This document shows positions 13,130-23,559 of a stretch of 64,000 nucleotides of DNA, one piece after another (within the stretch, counting starts at the first letter, position 1; every line of letters begins with the position of its first letter). The stretch is from Lineus longissimus. Lineage: Eukaryota; Nemertea; Pilidiophora; Heteronemertea; Lineidae. The position numbers and the translations under genes are program-made. The notes beneath the pieces were generated by a model. That model did no database searches and was not told the DNA's origin. It was given only the letters and a program-made list of their open reading frames with translations. The DNA is taken from the NCBI RefSeq assembly GCF_910592395.1, contig NC_088321.1:1426001-1490000 (forward strand). Direction: 5' to 3'.

Positions 13130-14176
13130 ATGAACAAACTGATGGAGAACATGTCTGCGCCCGTCACGGCAGTGGCACGGCCGCCAGAGAATAAGTGCGA
13201 ATTCCACGAGACAAACGCCAACACATTCTATCTATATATGTTCGCCATTACCCCGACTTCTATCATGGGAATCGTCTTGAATGCCATCATCTTGATCGTT
13301 CTCGGAAAGCAGCAGAAAAACGCAGTTGCAACTTCTGTATTCCTACTGCGCATACTCGCCGGATGTGATATATTCTTCCTGTTGTGTTGTTTGGTGTTTT
13401 TCTTCATCCGACATATGGTGGTCTATTTCGAACACCGGACCGCCATCTTCACAAGAGGCGACAACTACATCGGAGGAGATATATTCTATTGGAGCATTCC
13501 ATGGTATTTCGCCGCGTTGCAATCTCGCAATGGGTTAATTGTCCTCATTACGCTAGAGCGGTTTTTGAATATCGTCTTTCCGTTATGGGCGAGGCCATAC
13601 TGCACAGAGAAAAACTTCGGGAAAGCTGCGATAGGCATAATTTTATTATCACTTTCTTGCAATATGCCAACGTATTGGTTCCTCGAGCAAATCAATGTTT
13701 CCAATCCTTGCACCGGCAATCCTGAGGTTCAAATCAGGGCAAGACCCGGATCGCGGCGACGCACATACGACAGTTACTTGTACTTGCTTGGGATGGTGGT
13801 GGTGCCACTCTCTCTTGTTTACGTCATGAATGTCGTGCTCATCATCTCCTTGCGGAAGGCAATACGACGACGGTCAAAGATGACAGGGGGCGAAACTGGC
13901 AAGGACCAGGAGGAGAAGGCGAATCGACAGGCGACTCTCATGGTGGTGTCCATACTCATTGTCTTCACCCTATGTGAGACGCCAGCGACGGTTGATAGGT
14001 TGGCGGGACTGGCCGGCCTTCAACTTTTCCCTGATCGCCGATATCACGATTACTTCAGGAAGTTTGGCCTCCTTTTGATAGTGGTCGACTCGGCGATGAA
14101 TTTCGTAGCATACTGTATTACCAATAGAACCTTCCGACAGAATTTCCTTTCAGTATTCAGAAAGAAGATCAATTAA
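13130..14176 (+). CDS. Rhodopsin-class GPCR, FMRFamide-receptor-like, intronless
   Basis: A 348-aa seven-helix receptor in a single exon. Approximate helices: TM1 33-58 (GIVLN), TM2 68-93 (LAGCD), TM3 118-150 ending in ERFLNIVFP as the DRY equivalent, TM4 163-184, TM5 214-241, TM6 266-290 (FTLCETP), TM7 310-331 (DSAMNFVAY, an NPxxY variant), then helix 8. N7 and N189 are in N-glycosylation sequons. These features fit the large protostome clade of peptide receptors related to the FMRFamide receptor. The usual cysteine at the top of TM3 is absent although ECL2 has C194. The start at 13130 is the first Met in frame and gives a normal N-tail. The ligand cannot be predicted. Confidence 0.92.
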   Translation: MNKLMENMSAPVTAVARPPENKCEFHETNANTFYLYMFAITPTSIMGIVLNAIILIVLGKQQKNAVATSVFLLRILAGCDIFFLLCCLVFFFIRHMVVYFEHRTAIFTRGDNYIGGDIFYWSIPWYFAALQSRNGLIVLITLERFLNIVFPLWARPYCTEKNFGKAAIGIILLSLSCNMPTYWFLEQINVSNPCTGNPEVQIRARPGSRRRTYDSYLYLLGMVVVPLSLVYVMNVVLIISLRKAIRRRSKMTGGETGKDQEEKANRQATLMVVSILIVFTLCETPATVDRLAGLAGLQLFPDRRYHDYFRKFGLLLIVVDSAMNFVAYCITNRTFRQNFLSVFRKKIN

Positions 14177-14280
14177 AGGACGACTGGAGTCATCAAGGGC
14201 ATTACTAACAAGCCGTCGGCTGTCCAGTTACCTTCAACTACATGTATAGACTTATGCGACGCTTATGATTTATTCAAAGG

Positions 14281-14286
14281 AATAAA
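14281..14286 (+). terminator. Poly(A) signal of the GPCR gene
   Basis: AATAAA 105 bp after the stop codon, the expected spacing for a short 3' UTR. Confidence 0.7.
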
Positions 14287-15098
14287 ATGCCCGATTTAAC
14301 ATCCTGCAGACTCAGGGGAATCGGGCGTTTCCAGTGATATACGACACAGATGGGTTGTCCACATGCATTCACTTTGGAAATGTATTTTCAAATTGATGTT
14401 ACGTCCTGTTAATGGGGCACGTCATCATCGCGTATATTTGAGAAAAACTCCCTAACGAGACCTTTTATCAAAGAAAGTTGCGACAAACCGTCCACCTCTT
14501 GATAATTCTCTCGATATGATAATGATTCTGAGCCGATATTGTGACAAAGTCGTATCCAAGTTAATTCTAAAATATCCTGCAAGTCATGAGATTGGCGAGA
14601 AAAACTCCTCGTATCCAAGTAAAACCAACAACGATCGTGCGACGTTGATACTGTTACGTCACACCATCCTCTGTTGAGCATCATATGCGCGCGCAAAGTT
14701 TTGCGTGACGTCAAAATGACGTCATTTTGTAAACAAAGATATCCATCTATATAGTAGCGCATGTAAACATCGAAGTGTTCAAGTCTGATCAACACCGATG
14801 CAACATCGCTTTGAAAACCTGAAGAAAACTCCGTGCGTGTCCTGAAGAAGCTGCGAGTTGGATGTACGGTCCATACAAAGGCCTTGTATAAGGTCAGACG
14901 CTCATTGGATTTACGGCTAGGTTGCTAAGGCTTGGTTTTCGGAGAGGTAACTGGCCTCGACTCCATAGGGTAAACAGTTTAAGTGACTTGCCCAAGAACA
15001 CTGAACAAGTTGTAGTGGAGTTGTACCAGGAGTCCAACCACGACTTTTATGTTCAGCGTCCAGCGTGTTGATCAACTGTCTGGTCGTTCTAAAAAATG
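14287..15098. other. Intergenic, no gene supported
   Basis: Lies between the GPCR 3' end and the stop of the minus-strand SET-PLAT gene. Several TGACGTCA-like motifs occur near 14650-14730. A 128-codon minus frame at 14409-14795 has no recognisable domain or homologue and is treated as chance. Confidence 0.5.
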
Positions 15099-18000
15099 TC
15101 AAATCAGGAGTCCAAGTTTTGCGACATACATGTGAAGATCTTCGGCGTCTAAATACCGAGGGCCCGTCCCATGACTTGCATCTAGCCAACAGTCACAGTG
15201 GAAGACCAATTCCCGCTTGGTAATGTTCCCCATCATTGTTATCTGCAAGAAGGAGAGAGAAAAGGAAGATGGCGGCGCCCAGGTAGACTGCGTGGGGGCC
15301 GCCATCTTGTTCTGGTCTCACTCACTAACGAGCAGTCATAGTCCATCTTGGTTGTCTTCAAATCAAGGTCAAACTTTGAATTCCAGGCGCCGATTCGAAC
15401 CATCCTACGGAGTGGCCCACCTCGAAGCCTGGAATCAGTGTGCACTTCAGTTTGTATTGTTCGAGTTCAGGGAACCACGTCTATCAATCTCGTCTCCAAG
15501 CATACTGTCAACGGCTAGATTGCCTCGATCATGCATTGTATTTTACCCTGGGAACAAGGTCTTAACAAACCCAACCAAAGACTGACACTCGGTGACCGCT
15601 GAACCAGGGATCGGTCAGACCAGGCCAGTTTCTCAGGTGTTTCTACTGCGCGCCCGCGCAATCATAATTTGATTATGAGAGATGACTTTAGTCAATATTA
15701 GCCCTACCTTAACAAGATACCAGCCTCCGCTGGCACCAGTATCATCATGACCGACCCTGATAAAGAGAAAAGGAAAAAAATCAAAAGATCTTATTTTCTT
15801 ATGATTTGATGACCGGGGGCGTAGCATGCGGGGGCGAACGCCTGCCAGAATTTTTGACCGGGATTTCAGCCGGAAAATTTCACTCAAGTGTCATTTTGCC
15901 CCCAGAGAGCCTTTGCCCAAAATTGTGAGCTAACGCCAGCGTTATCTCTGACAGGCACCGATTAAGCAACCTGCTCTTAGCACTCAAACAGGGTTGTCTC
16001 ACTTTAGAAAAGAACCTTATTTACTTTATTGACATCTGAAACGGAAATAAACAAGGGATGGAAAAACCCAGTGAAATGGACTGGGTAAAGTCCGCATTGT
16101 TTGGGGCTCTGGGGAGCGAACTACTGGTCGGATTTCTTTCAAGTTTGGTTTTTGTCGATCCTTGCCTCGAAACCAAACAGGATTTTGGGAGTTCAGCATT
16201 TTCAATGCAGAAATAAAGGAAATTCTTCAGCGAAGTCAAATGGTCATTTGGAGGGTCCCTCGATCGGTCATAATTATCTAATTTCTGGATATTTCTCATT
16301 CATTCTTGGCACATGAGTAGATAGTCACAAAAAGATGATAACCCGAACATTTCATCCAGATTGGTCGAGAAATAAACCGTACAGAGCGGAAAAAGTCATA
16401 ATTCAGTGCAGTGCGTTAATGTATACAAATGCATACAAAAAATTATTTCGTTACCATGGTTACTGAAATGAAAACATCATCTTTGATTTTGAGGTGAAGA
16501 ACTACACTAAAAAACTAACTTTAAAGAAATCTGACCAGTAGTTAGCCCACCAGAGCCCCAAACGATGCGGACATATTATTTACGAATGGACTATAGATCT
16601 TGAGTAGCACACGCCAATTAAGATGAATGTGTCCTACCGTATACTACGGTGGCCCATTAGGGACATCATGTTTTTTTTTAGATTCAAATACGATTTTTTT
16701 TTCTCGAATTTTCTCCACGGAATTAAGTATTTTCTCCACGGAATTAAGTATTTTCTCCACGGAAATAAATACTTTTCTCCACGGAAATAACATTTATCTC
16801 CACGGAAATAACATTTATCTCCACGGAAATAAATACTTTTCTCCACGGAAATAAATATTTTTCTCCACGGAAATAACATTTATCTCCACGGAAATAAATA
16901 CTTTTCTCCACGGAAATAAATACTTTTCTCCACGGAAATAACATTTATCTCCACGGAAATAACATTTATCTCCACGGAAATAAATACTTTTCTCCACGGA
17001 AATAAATATTTTTCTCCACGGAAATAACATTTATCTCCACGGAAATAAATACTTTTCTCCACGGAAATAAATACTTTTCTCCACGGAAATAACATTTATC
17101 TCCACGGAAATAAATACTTTTCTCCACGGAATTAAGTATTTTCTCCGCGGAAATAACATTTATCTCCACGGAAATAAATACTTTTCTCCACGGAAATAAA
17201 TACTTTTCTCCACGGAATTAAGTATTTTCTCCGCGGAAATAAATAATTGATTCCGCTGATATGATTGGTCCTGCATTTTAGAGGACGAGGTCAAGGTGAA
17301 ACTATTAACCCTTAAACCCCAACCTTGCGGTAGGCTCGGGAACCAAGCTGTACAGGCGCTGCCCGCTGGAACACGAGGCCGCTTGTCAATCCCGTTTGAC
17401 ATTGTCAGATCTGACTATACGTGTATAGTGTTGGCATGAAGACTGTGGAAGATGTAAGTAACACGATGATTGTCAGATTTGATACGTTTTGAATCATAAA
17501 AATGCAGTTGGTAGCATCTTTGTAGAGTGGCCTAGTATCAGTGAAGAAAACGGTACGTGGAGACCCACTGCCGATGTTATGTATAGCTAGCTACTGCGCG
17601 CGATAGCTAGCTATACATAACATCGGCAGTGGGTCTCCACGTACCGTTTTCTTCACTGATACTAGGCCACTCTACAAAGATGCTACCAACTGCATTTTTA
17701 TGATTCAAAACGTATCAAATCTGACAATCATCGTGTTACTTACATCTTCCACAGTCTTCATGCCAACACTATACACGTATAGTCAGATCTGACAATGTCA
17801 AACGGGATTGACAAGCGGCCTCGTGTTCCAGCGGGCAGCGCCTGTACAGCTTGGTTCCCGAGCCTACCGCAAGGTTGGGGTTTAAGGGTTAATAGTTTCA
17901 CCTTGACCTCGTCCTCTAAAATGCAGGACCAATCATATCAGCGGAATCAATTATTTATTTCCGCGGAGAAAATACTTAATTCCGTGGAGAAAAGTATTTA

Positions 18001-21000
18001 TTTCCGTGGAGAAAAGTATTTATTTCCGTGGAGATAAATGTTATTTCCGTGGAGAAAAGTATTTATTTCCGTGGAGAAAAGTATTTATTTCCGTGGAGAT
18101 AAATGTTATTTCCGTGGAGAAAAGTATTTATTTCCGTGGAGAAAAGTATTTATTTCCGTGGAGATAAATGTTATTTCCGCGGAGAAAATACTTAATTCCG
18201 TGGAGAAAAGTATTTATTTCCGTGGAGAAAAGTATTTATTTCCGTGGAGATAAATGTTATTTCCGTGGAGATAAATGTTATTTCCGTGGAGAAAAGTATT
18301 TATTTCCGTGGAGAAAAGTATTTATTTCCGTGGAGATAAATGTTATTTCCGTGGAGATAAATGTTATTTCCGTGGAGAAAAGTATTTATTTCCGTGGAGA
18401 AAATACTTAATTCCGTGGAGAAAATACTTAATTCCGTGGAGAAAATTCGAGAAAAAAAAATCGTATTTGAATCTAAAAAAAAACATGATGTCCCTAATGG
18501 GCCACCGTAGTATACGATGTATTTCCCCGATATTCGTGTATATCTTCAATTCGAAATTGTCTGTGTTTCCTCTTTCGAAGAATTCCCCATCCTCGTCCCT
18601 AAGGTTGTAACTGATGAAGCCGTATTCTCCCTCTGCCGTGATGTAGACGGTAGAATCTGTCCCGGCTTTAAGGTCATCACCTGTTTCGACCGTTACTGTG
18701 AATTCTGAAATGTTGTCACAAAAAAAGTTGCTGAAGAGTTTAGTGACCGGTAGCCATTTTGGTTCAAATTTTGCTGAGTCATATGGGGAATATGGCCAAT
18801 CATTTCGCTCTCTCGCATTGTTTTTGAACTTCAATACCCGGATGCTCTCAAGCAAAGGGCAAAGGAGGTATGCGTACACATGTTTGGGTAAAATTATACT
18901 TTTGAAGCATGCTACAGGGTGTCCTTAATACAGAGGTTTTACTGTACATCTATTCTCCGTTACAATGTGATGGCCTAACAAACTTCTCTGCCAACGCTTA
19001 TGATGTTTCGCTACATTCACCAAAGTCATTTTGTACATTTTTATAACAACTTTTCTCAATTTCTGATACATACCACTGTCGTATAAAATGGAGGACTTTT
19101 CTGGTGGCTTCCTCTTCTTCATTTTGATTCCTAACATATCGGCGTATTCGTCCCCATAATAGACAAGTAACTCTTCACCTGAAAAAGTTTAATGGTTGAA
19201 ATTTTGGCTTTCTGGAGTCCAGCCAGTACACTCTGCTTCATGAAGGTCCCGCCTAGTGTATCGATTCAACAGCAAGGCCTATGTCATAAATCAATGTCCC
19301 ACAAGGTTATATCGCTTGAATAACAAGCCTTATGTAATACATTAGGCCTTACCACCAGGGTAACATTGTTTAAAGGGACAATTTGAGCGTGGGATGTGTA
19401 CATGCTCATGGGATAGTACATCCACTCGCCACCATGCGCCGCCACCAGTCGTTGTCTGGTAATAGAAGCTAGGTCTATCTTGCGTTACATTGCCTCGTAA
19501 TGCATTAGGCCTCATCACCAGGGTAACATTGTTTAAAGGGACAATTTGAGCGTGGGATGTACATGCTCAGAGGATAGTACCCCCACTCGCCACCATGCGC
19601 CGCCACCTGTCGTTGTCCGGTAATAGAAGCTAGGTCTATCTTACGTTACATCGCCATCGCTCGCAGTTGTTCTACTGTCGTTAACAGCGTTAACAGGGGA
19701 AAGCTTTAATGGTATAAGGGCAAAGTTTGATAACATCGATCCCACGAAACCGCATCCATGGGGGTCGATATAAATACACGTAATGACATGCACAGTAACG
19801 AATTAGGTCTCACCAGGATAAATGGCTTTGACAGTTCTGTAGTACAACTCCCCTTCCAGTTGGTAACCCTGTAAATTCCTCTCCTCTTGATTCCTGGGAC
19901 AATTGACGTACCGCAGCCAATTCGACCGGGCAGGATCTTGGGCGTTTACGTAGTGGTACGTCCCATTATCATTATCAATCTAATGGAAACAATAGAGAGG
20001 TTTAGAAATGAATATTTGAAAGAATCCGAAATTGTTGTTGTCACGCTAAGATGAACGTTGACCGGGTACGCAACCACTTGGATTTTGCAGAATTTTTAGC
20101 ACTGACTTTAGTGTGTGACAATAGGTTTTTCGTTCTTAGGGAAATAATATGGAGTGTTAGAAACAATAGAGAGGTTTCGAGACTGTCAACGGCTGGGGCA
20201 AATTAACGTAATGAAGTCGACGTGATGTAAGAAATGTACCTACGCCCCAGGCATATGCAAGATGGCCCTGCGTACTGTCGCCCCTTGGCCAGGCTGTCTC
20301 GCCCACATACGGGCCGAACCAGAGCCCGTCGGAGATGAAGATTTTTGCGATCACTCCAAGCCCCGCGCCGGGGATGGCCGACTTCTCGATTAGCAGTCCA
20401 GCGGGTAATGTCAGCTTCGCGTGGTTTTTGGTGCCGATGTCATTTGGTGGGACCTGAAAATGTAATAGATTGGTTCCTGATCCGCTCAACTGGTGGCTGG
20501 ACGAAATGACGTCACTATTTCCCGCCATTATGCATCCATTGTATCACAGCTGCGGTCCTTGAAGGGTTCATGCGTGTCGATGAGGTTTTCCGAGTTCTTA
20601 GACACTAGGACTTGTACAGTGGACATGGAATCCGATAGAATAACAACATTGTCACACTTAGCTTTGGACTCGGACAGATGTTGGGCTGCTGTTAGGATAG
20701 CAGAAACCTCTGCCTTGAAGTTAGTGCAGAGCTTGCGGGCCTAAAAGTCTTGGAATGATAAAATGACCGAGTCACCGCCATTTGAAAGCAATGGCGGCCA
20801 ATTCAATCAGAGTCAGAACGACGTCATCGATAGTTCGAGTCCCGATTACGCGCGGGGAGGATGGACAGTATGAAGCACTTACCTCTCTGTCTTCAACTAT
20901 GAGAAGGACATCGTCGTACTCTTCATCGGGGCTTGAAGTGGTCATGGGCCGCCCGTGGCTGGTGAAAGGCTCCCCCGATGAGGAGACTGCCGCCGTGACC

Positions 21001-21436
21001 GAGCCTCTCGTAGGGGAGTGGTTACGAGTGTGCTCATTTCGACAATCTTCACAGACTGAAACAGACAAATGTTAAAAGTTGCACAGTGATTTTTCAAGCA
21101 GGCTCTTCTTATGACGCGCTTGTACACAAGTGAAGATGCTGTACATTCGGCCACGTGTAGGGACAGCTGACATTTTCCGTGAAACAACCCATCCAGCTAC
21201 GCCGTGGTATTTCCATGACATTGTCGAATCGGGAAGTTTTGGGAAAATTGCCGGCGGAATTGGAGCGCGGACTCGCAGCATTGGCGACGGCTCGCCGCAT
21301 TGGCGACAACACGCCGTTCGACGAGTGACATCAACGTATCAACTCTTATCCTACCTTCTAATTGGCTGTGCGAGGCCTGGCTGACCTGCCCAGTAACCCC
21401 TAAAAGTAGCGATACTACTATCGTTTGCACGAACAT
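15099..21436 (-). CDS. Predicted secreted PR/SET-PLAT protein, minus copy (375 aa, 8 exons)
   Basis: Exons in coding order: 21436-21355, 21055-20883, 20453-20244, 19979-19814, 19178-19074, 18704-18506, 15756-15708, 15242-15099. They sum to 1,128 bp, an exact open frame. Residues 1-21 form a signal peptide (hydrophobic IVVSLLLG, cleavage after SQA). A CEDCRNEH motif at 29-36 recalls the segment before the SET domain in PRDM7/9. The PR/SET domain (about 86-245) shows IPGAGLG, FGPYVGE, NWLRYVNC and GEELLVYYGDEY as in PRDM9; no zinc fingers follow. A PLAT/LH2 domain (246-375) has VETGDD, AGTDSTVY, FERG, GHDDTG and CWLD. PLAT binds lipid or protein partners; methyltransferase activity is inferred only. 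The paralogue at 23560 has the same exon phases. Exon 6 abuts a giant palindrome. Confidence 0.85.
16090..16572. mobile_element. Foldback MITE, about 60-bp inverted ends
   Basis: 16090-16148 (GTCCGCATTGTTTGGGGCTC...) is matched by its reverse complement at 16515-16572 with a few mismatches. The 370-bp centre has no coding capacity. It lies in the PLAT intron of the minus SET-PLAT gene. Confidence 0.8.
16639..18516. repeat. Giant palindrome with 10-bp spacer
   Basis: The arms are 16639-17593 (955 bp) and 17604-18516 (913 bp), around the spacer CTGCGCGCGA. The inner 365 bp of each arm look identical. The outer part of each arm is a tandem array of 21-22-bp units of the form CTCCACGGAAATAAATACTTT, with 24 units on the left and 22 on the right in a different order of variants. 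The right tip overlaps the last bases of the PLAT exon and its splice donor at 18506. The unit arrays stay open in several frames but show no coding character. Confidence 0.93.
19337..19663. repeat. Tandem duplication, 163-bp period, MITE family A fragment
   Basis: The block from ATTAGGCC through TTTAAAGGGACAATTTGAG and CGCCACCATGCGCCGCCACC repeats at about 163 bp. It derives from one end of the element family seen complete at 40522-40818, in the SET intron of the minus gene. Confidence 0.75.
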
Positions 21437-23559
21437 TGTGCGGCATTTCTCAACAAAATTACAAATGTATGTTAGCCGCGGAAGTAGAACTTTAAAAAAT
21501 AACGGCGTTCATTTTTAATCCTGAGAGTGAGAATAGGCCCTTTTAGAAGTCCGGTGAAGCATTAAACACAAACACGCGCATACGCTAAAAAAGCACATGG
21601 GGTCTTAGCTTAGACAAGGTTTCAGGCAATCGTCATGCTGTAAAAAGTAGGCCTGTAGGCGATTAGTGACCGGTTATGTTCTTGTATTTGGCTTTGCAAA
21701 CTAGCACTAAAACTGACTGCGCGCTCTCTGCTAAAAACATGTTTGAACAGTTATGGATTTCTTGACGTTTTCTGAGCAGTGTTCACTGTGCACAGACGTA
21801 CTGAGTGCTATGCATGCCGGGAGAACGATCCATTGGTCATATATTCTTTGCTATGCAGGGTATTTCAGTCCCATTTGGACAGGTTTTTGTTTCGGCTATA
21901 GGCCCCTACTTGGACTTGAATCTCTCACGACGCATGACGCGGTCAATGGAGAGGATAGACACCCAGGCCGTAAAGCTTCCTCCCTTTGTGACTGAACGAA
22001 TGGGACACCCTCTGGTCGAGACCGGCCTGGCGTTAAGTAGTAAATACGAAACCGAACCAGGCCCTCCGTCTGTGCAGTAGGCTAATTTGCGTACAGCTGG
22101 AATTCCTAGCATTTTCGAGGTCGCATATGGGCTCGATGTACAGCGTACCGGTGTGGCGGGGATAGTAGTCCTAGGGCTGATAGTCCGTGTAACAATAGCC
22201 CGCATTGCTAAATGTTTTGGTTAGGGTTAGCGGTACAATAGATCATGCTGCTTAATGGTCAAATACAATGCTACCGGACTATGACTCCAGGGGGACTATA
22301 TCCGCTGTCACACCGGATCGGAGAATATTTCAATGGGTTATAAAGGCTACGACAGCATCCTCCCTTGTGGTTGGACGAATGCGATACGTTCGACTAATCC
22401 GCCGAGGCTGACACTTACGTCAGCTCGCGCCATCGAAACACGTCAATTCGGTCTACTGCGCAGACGGAAACCCCGCCTCCGTAATGTATTAACTGTGTAA
22501 CGCACGTGCGTGGAGCTGCTTTTAAGGAAAGATGTTTGGAGGATGGCCTGGCTATCACAGCGCTATTTTTAGGAATGACCAGACATTATTCGGTGCATGT
22601 CTTATTTTATCATCGAATCGGCCAATCACTGTGCGTCTGGTGATTTGTGATGTCAGGCGTCGCGTTGAAATCATTGATGTGGTAAAGTTGTTTACTTACG
22701 GCCTGGCGAATGAAGCGCCACCATTCGAGGCCTTTTCCCGTCCCACCTGTTGTGGGATGGGCCTGGCCTGTCTTGTCGTGGGATGGGCCTTGGCCTGGCT
22801 TGTCGCTAACGCCAGCGTTAGCGACAAAATTTGTTTGGAATGACCGAACCCATAAGTTTATAAAAATGCTCACTCGGAACGTCATGCAACGCACTTTAGT
22901 ATGATGTACTGTGACGTCACAACATGGAAGCTTTACTGGCAGAGAGAATATGCTTAAACACTATGTCTGCTCTGGAGAATGTTGGGAAATCCGGAGATTC
23001 AAAAGGGACACCGTTATATATAGTAAAGTCTGGCCAAAAGCACTACGATGGTTTACTGGCGGGACTCCAGCTGTCCGGGTGTAACGTTCCGTTGAAAGCG
23101 CTGTTCTTTCGGGCGATTTACACTCCGAACAGATGTTCTCGAATGAATTTCCAACGGCAGTTTATATTACTTACCGTAAACCTAAAAAAATGTCGCTGGT
23201 TGAATTTCGCAATTCACGAAAATTTCCCGGAAAATGGCCAGTGCCAGCGAGTTTGACCTCTGTAATCAAGACACCTCTCAATAAAGGACAGCATTTGTCA
23301 TTCCCAAGAATGGCAAATTCGTTTACAAATTCAATTGTTTTTACGAGCGGCGTAGGCCTTTAAACTACATATAACCAATAGACAATAAACAGATGTACTT
23401 GATGTACAAACTGCACGGCATGTTTTTAGTTGGTTGGCCACAGTTGTTACGTACTAGACTGTTCTTAACAGACATGTCACGCCGGAGAGAATAGAGCGGA
23501 AAATCATCAGAAGTTGTAGTTAAACTTTGTTCACTGTCGTTTCGAATACACGAGTTAGA
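21437..23559. promoter_or_regulatory. Shared divergent upstream region of the two SET-PLAT genes
   Basis: 2.1 kb separate the two start codons, which face away from each other. No core promoter element is convincing on either side. It contains a dispersed repeat (22165-22290), a palindrome GTCGCTAACGCC-AGCGTTAGCGAC near 22803-22826, a TGACGTCA-type site near 22913 and an unexplained 110-codon frame at 22924-23256. Co-regulation is an inference from layout. Confidence 0.45.
22165..22290 (-). repeat. Dispersed repeat, copy 2
   Basis: Reverse-orientation near-identical copy of 8620-8752. The flanking 22030-22135 matches 45640-45780 (GTACRGCTGGAATTCCTAGC), so the full element is probably longer and patchily preserved. 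Confidence 0.7.

Noticed and set aside
14409-14795. 128-codon minus-strand frame as a gene
   Set aside because: No domain, no splice context and no homologous feature; composition is like the surrounding intergenic DNA.
16634-18410. Long open frames with FPWRK/YFRG repeats on both strands
   Set aside because: They are translations of 21-22-bp satellite units in the palindrome arms, open in several frames and mirrored on both strands, with no coding character.
22924-23256. 110-codon plus-strand frame between the SET-PLAT genes
   Set aside because: Its amino acid sequence shows no recognisable motif, and its end overlaps a MITE fragment (CAAGACACCTCTCAATAAAGG).
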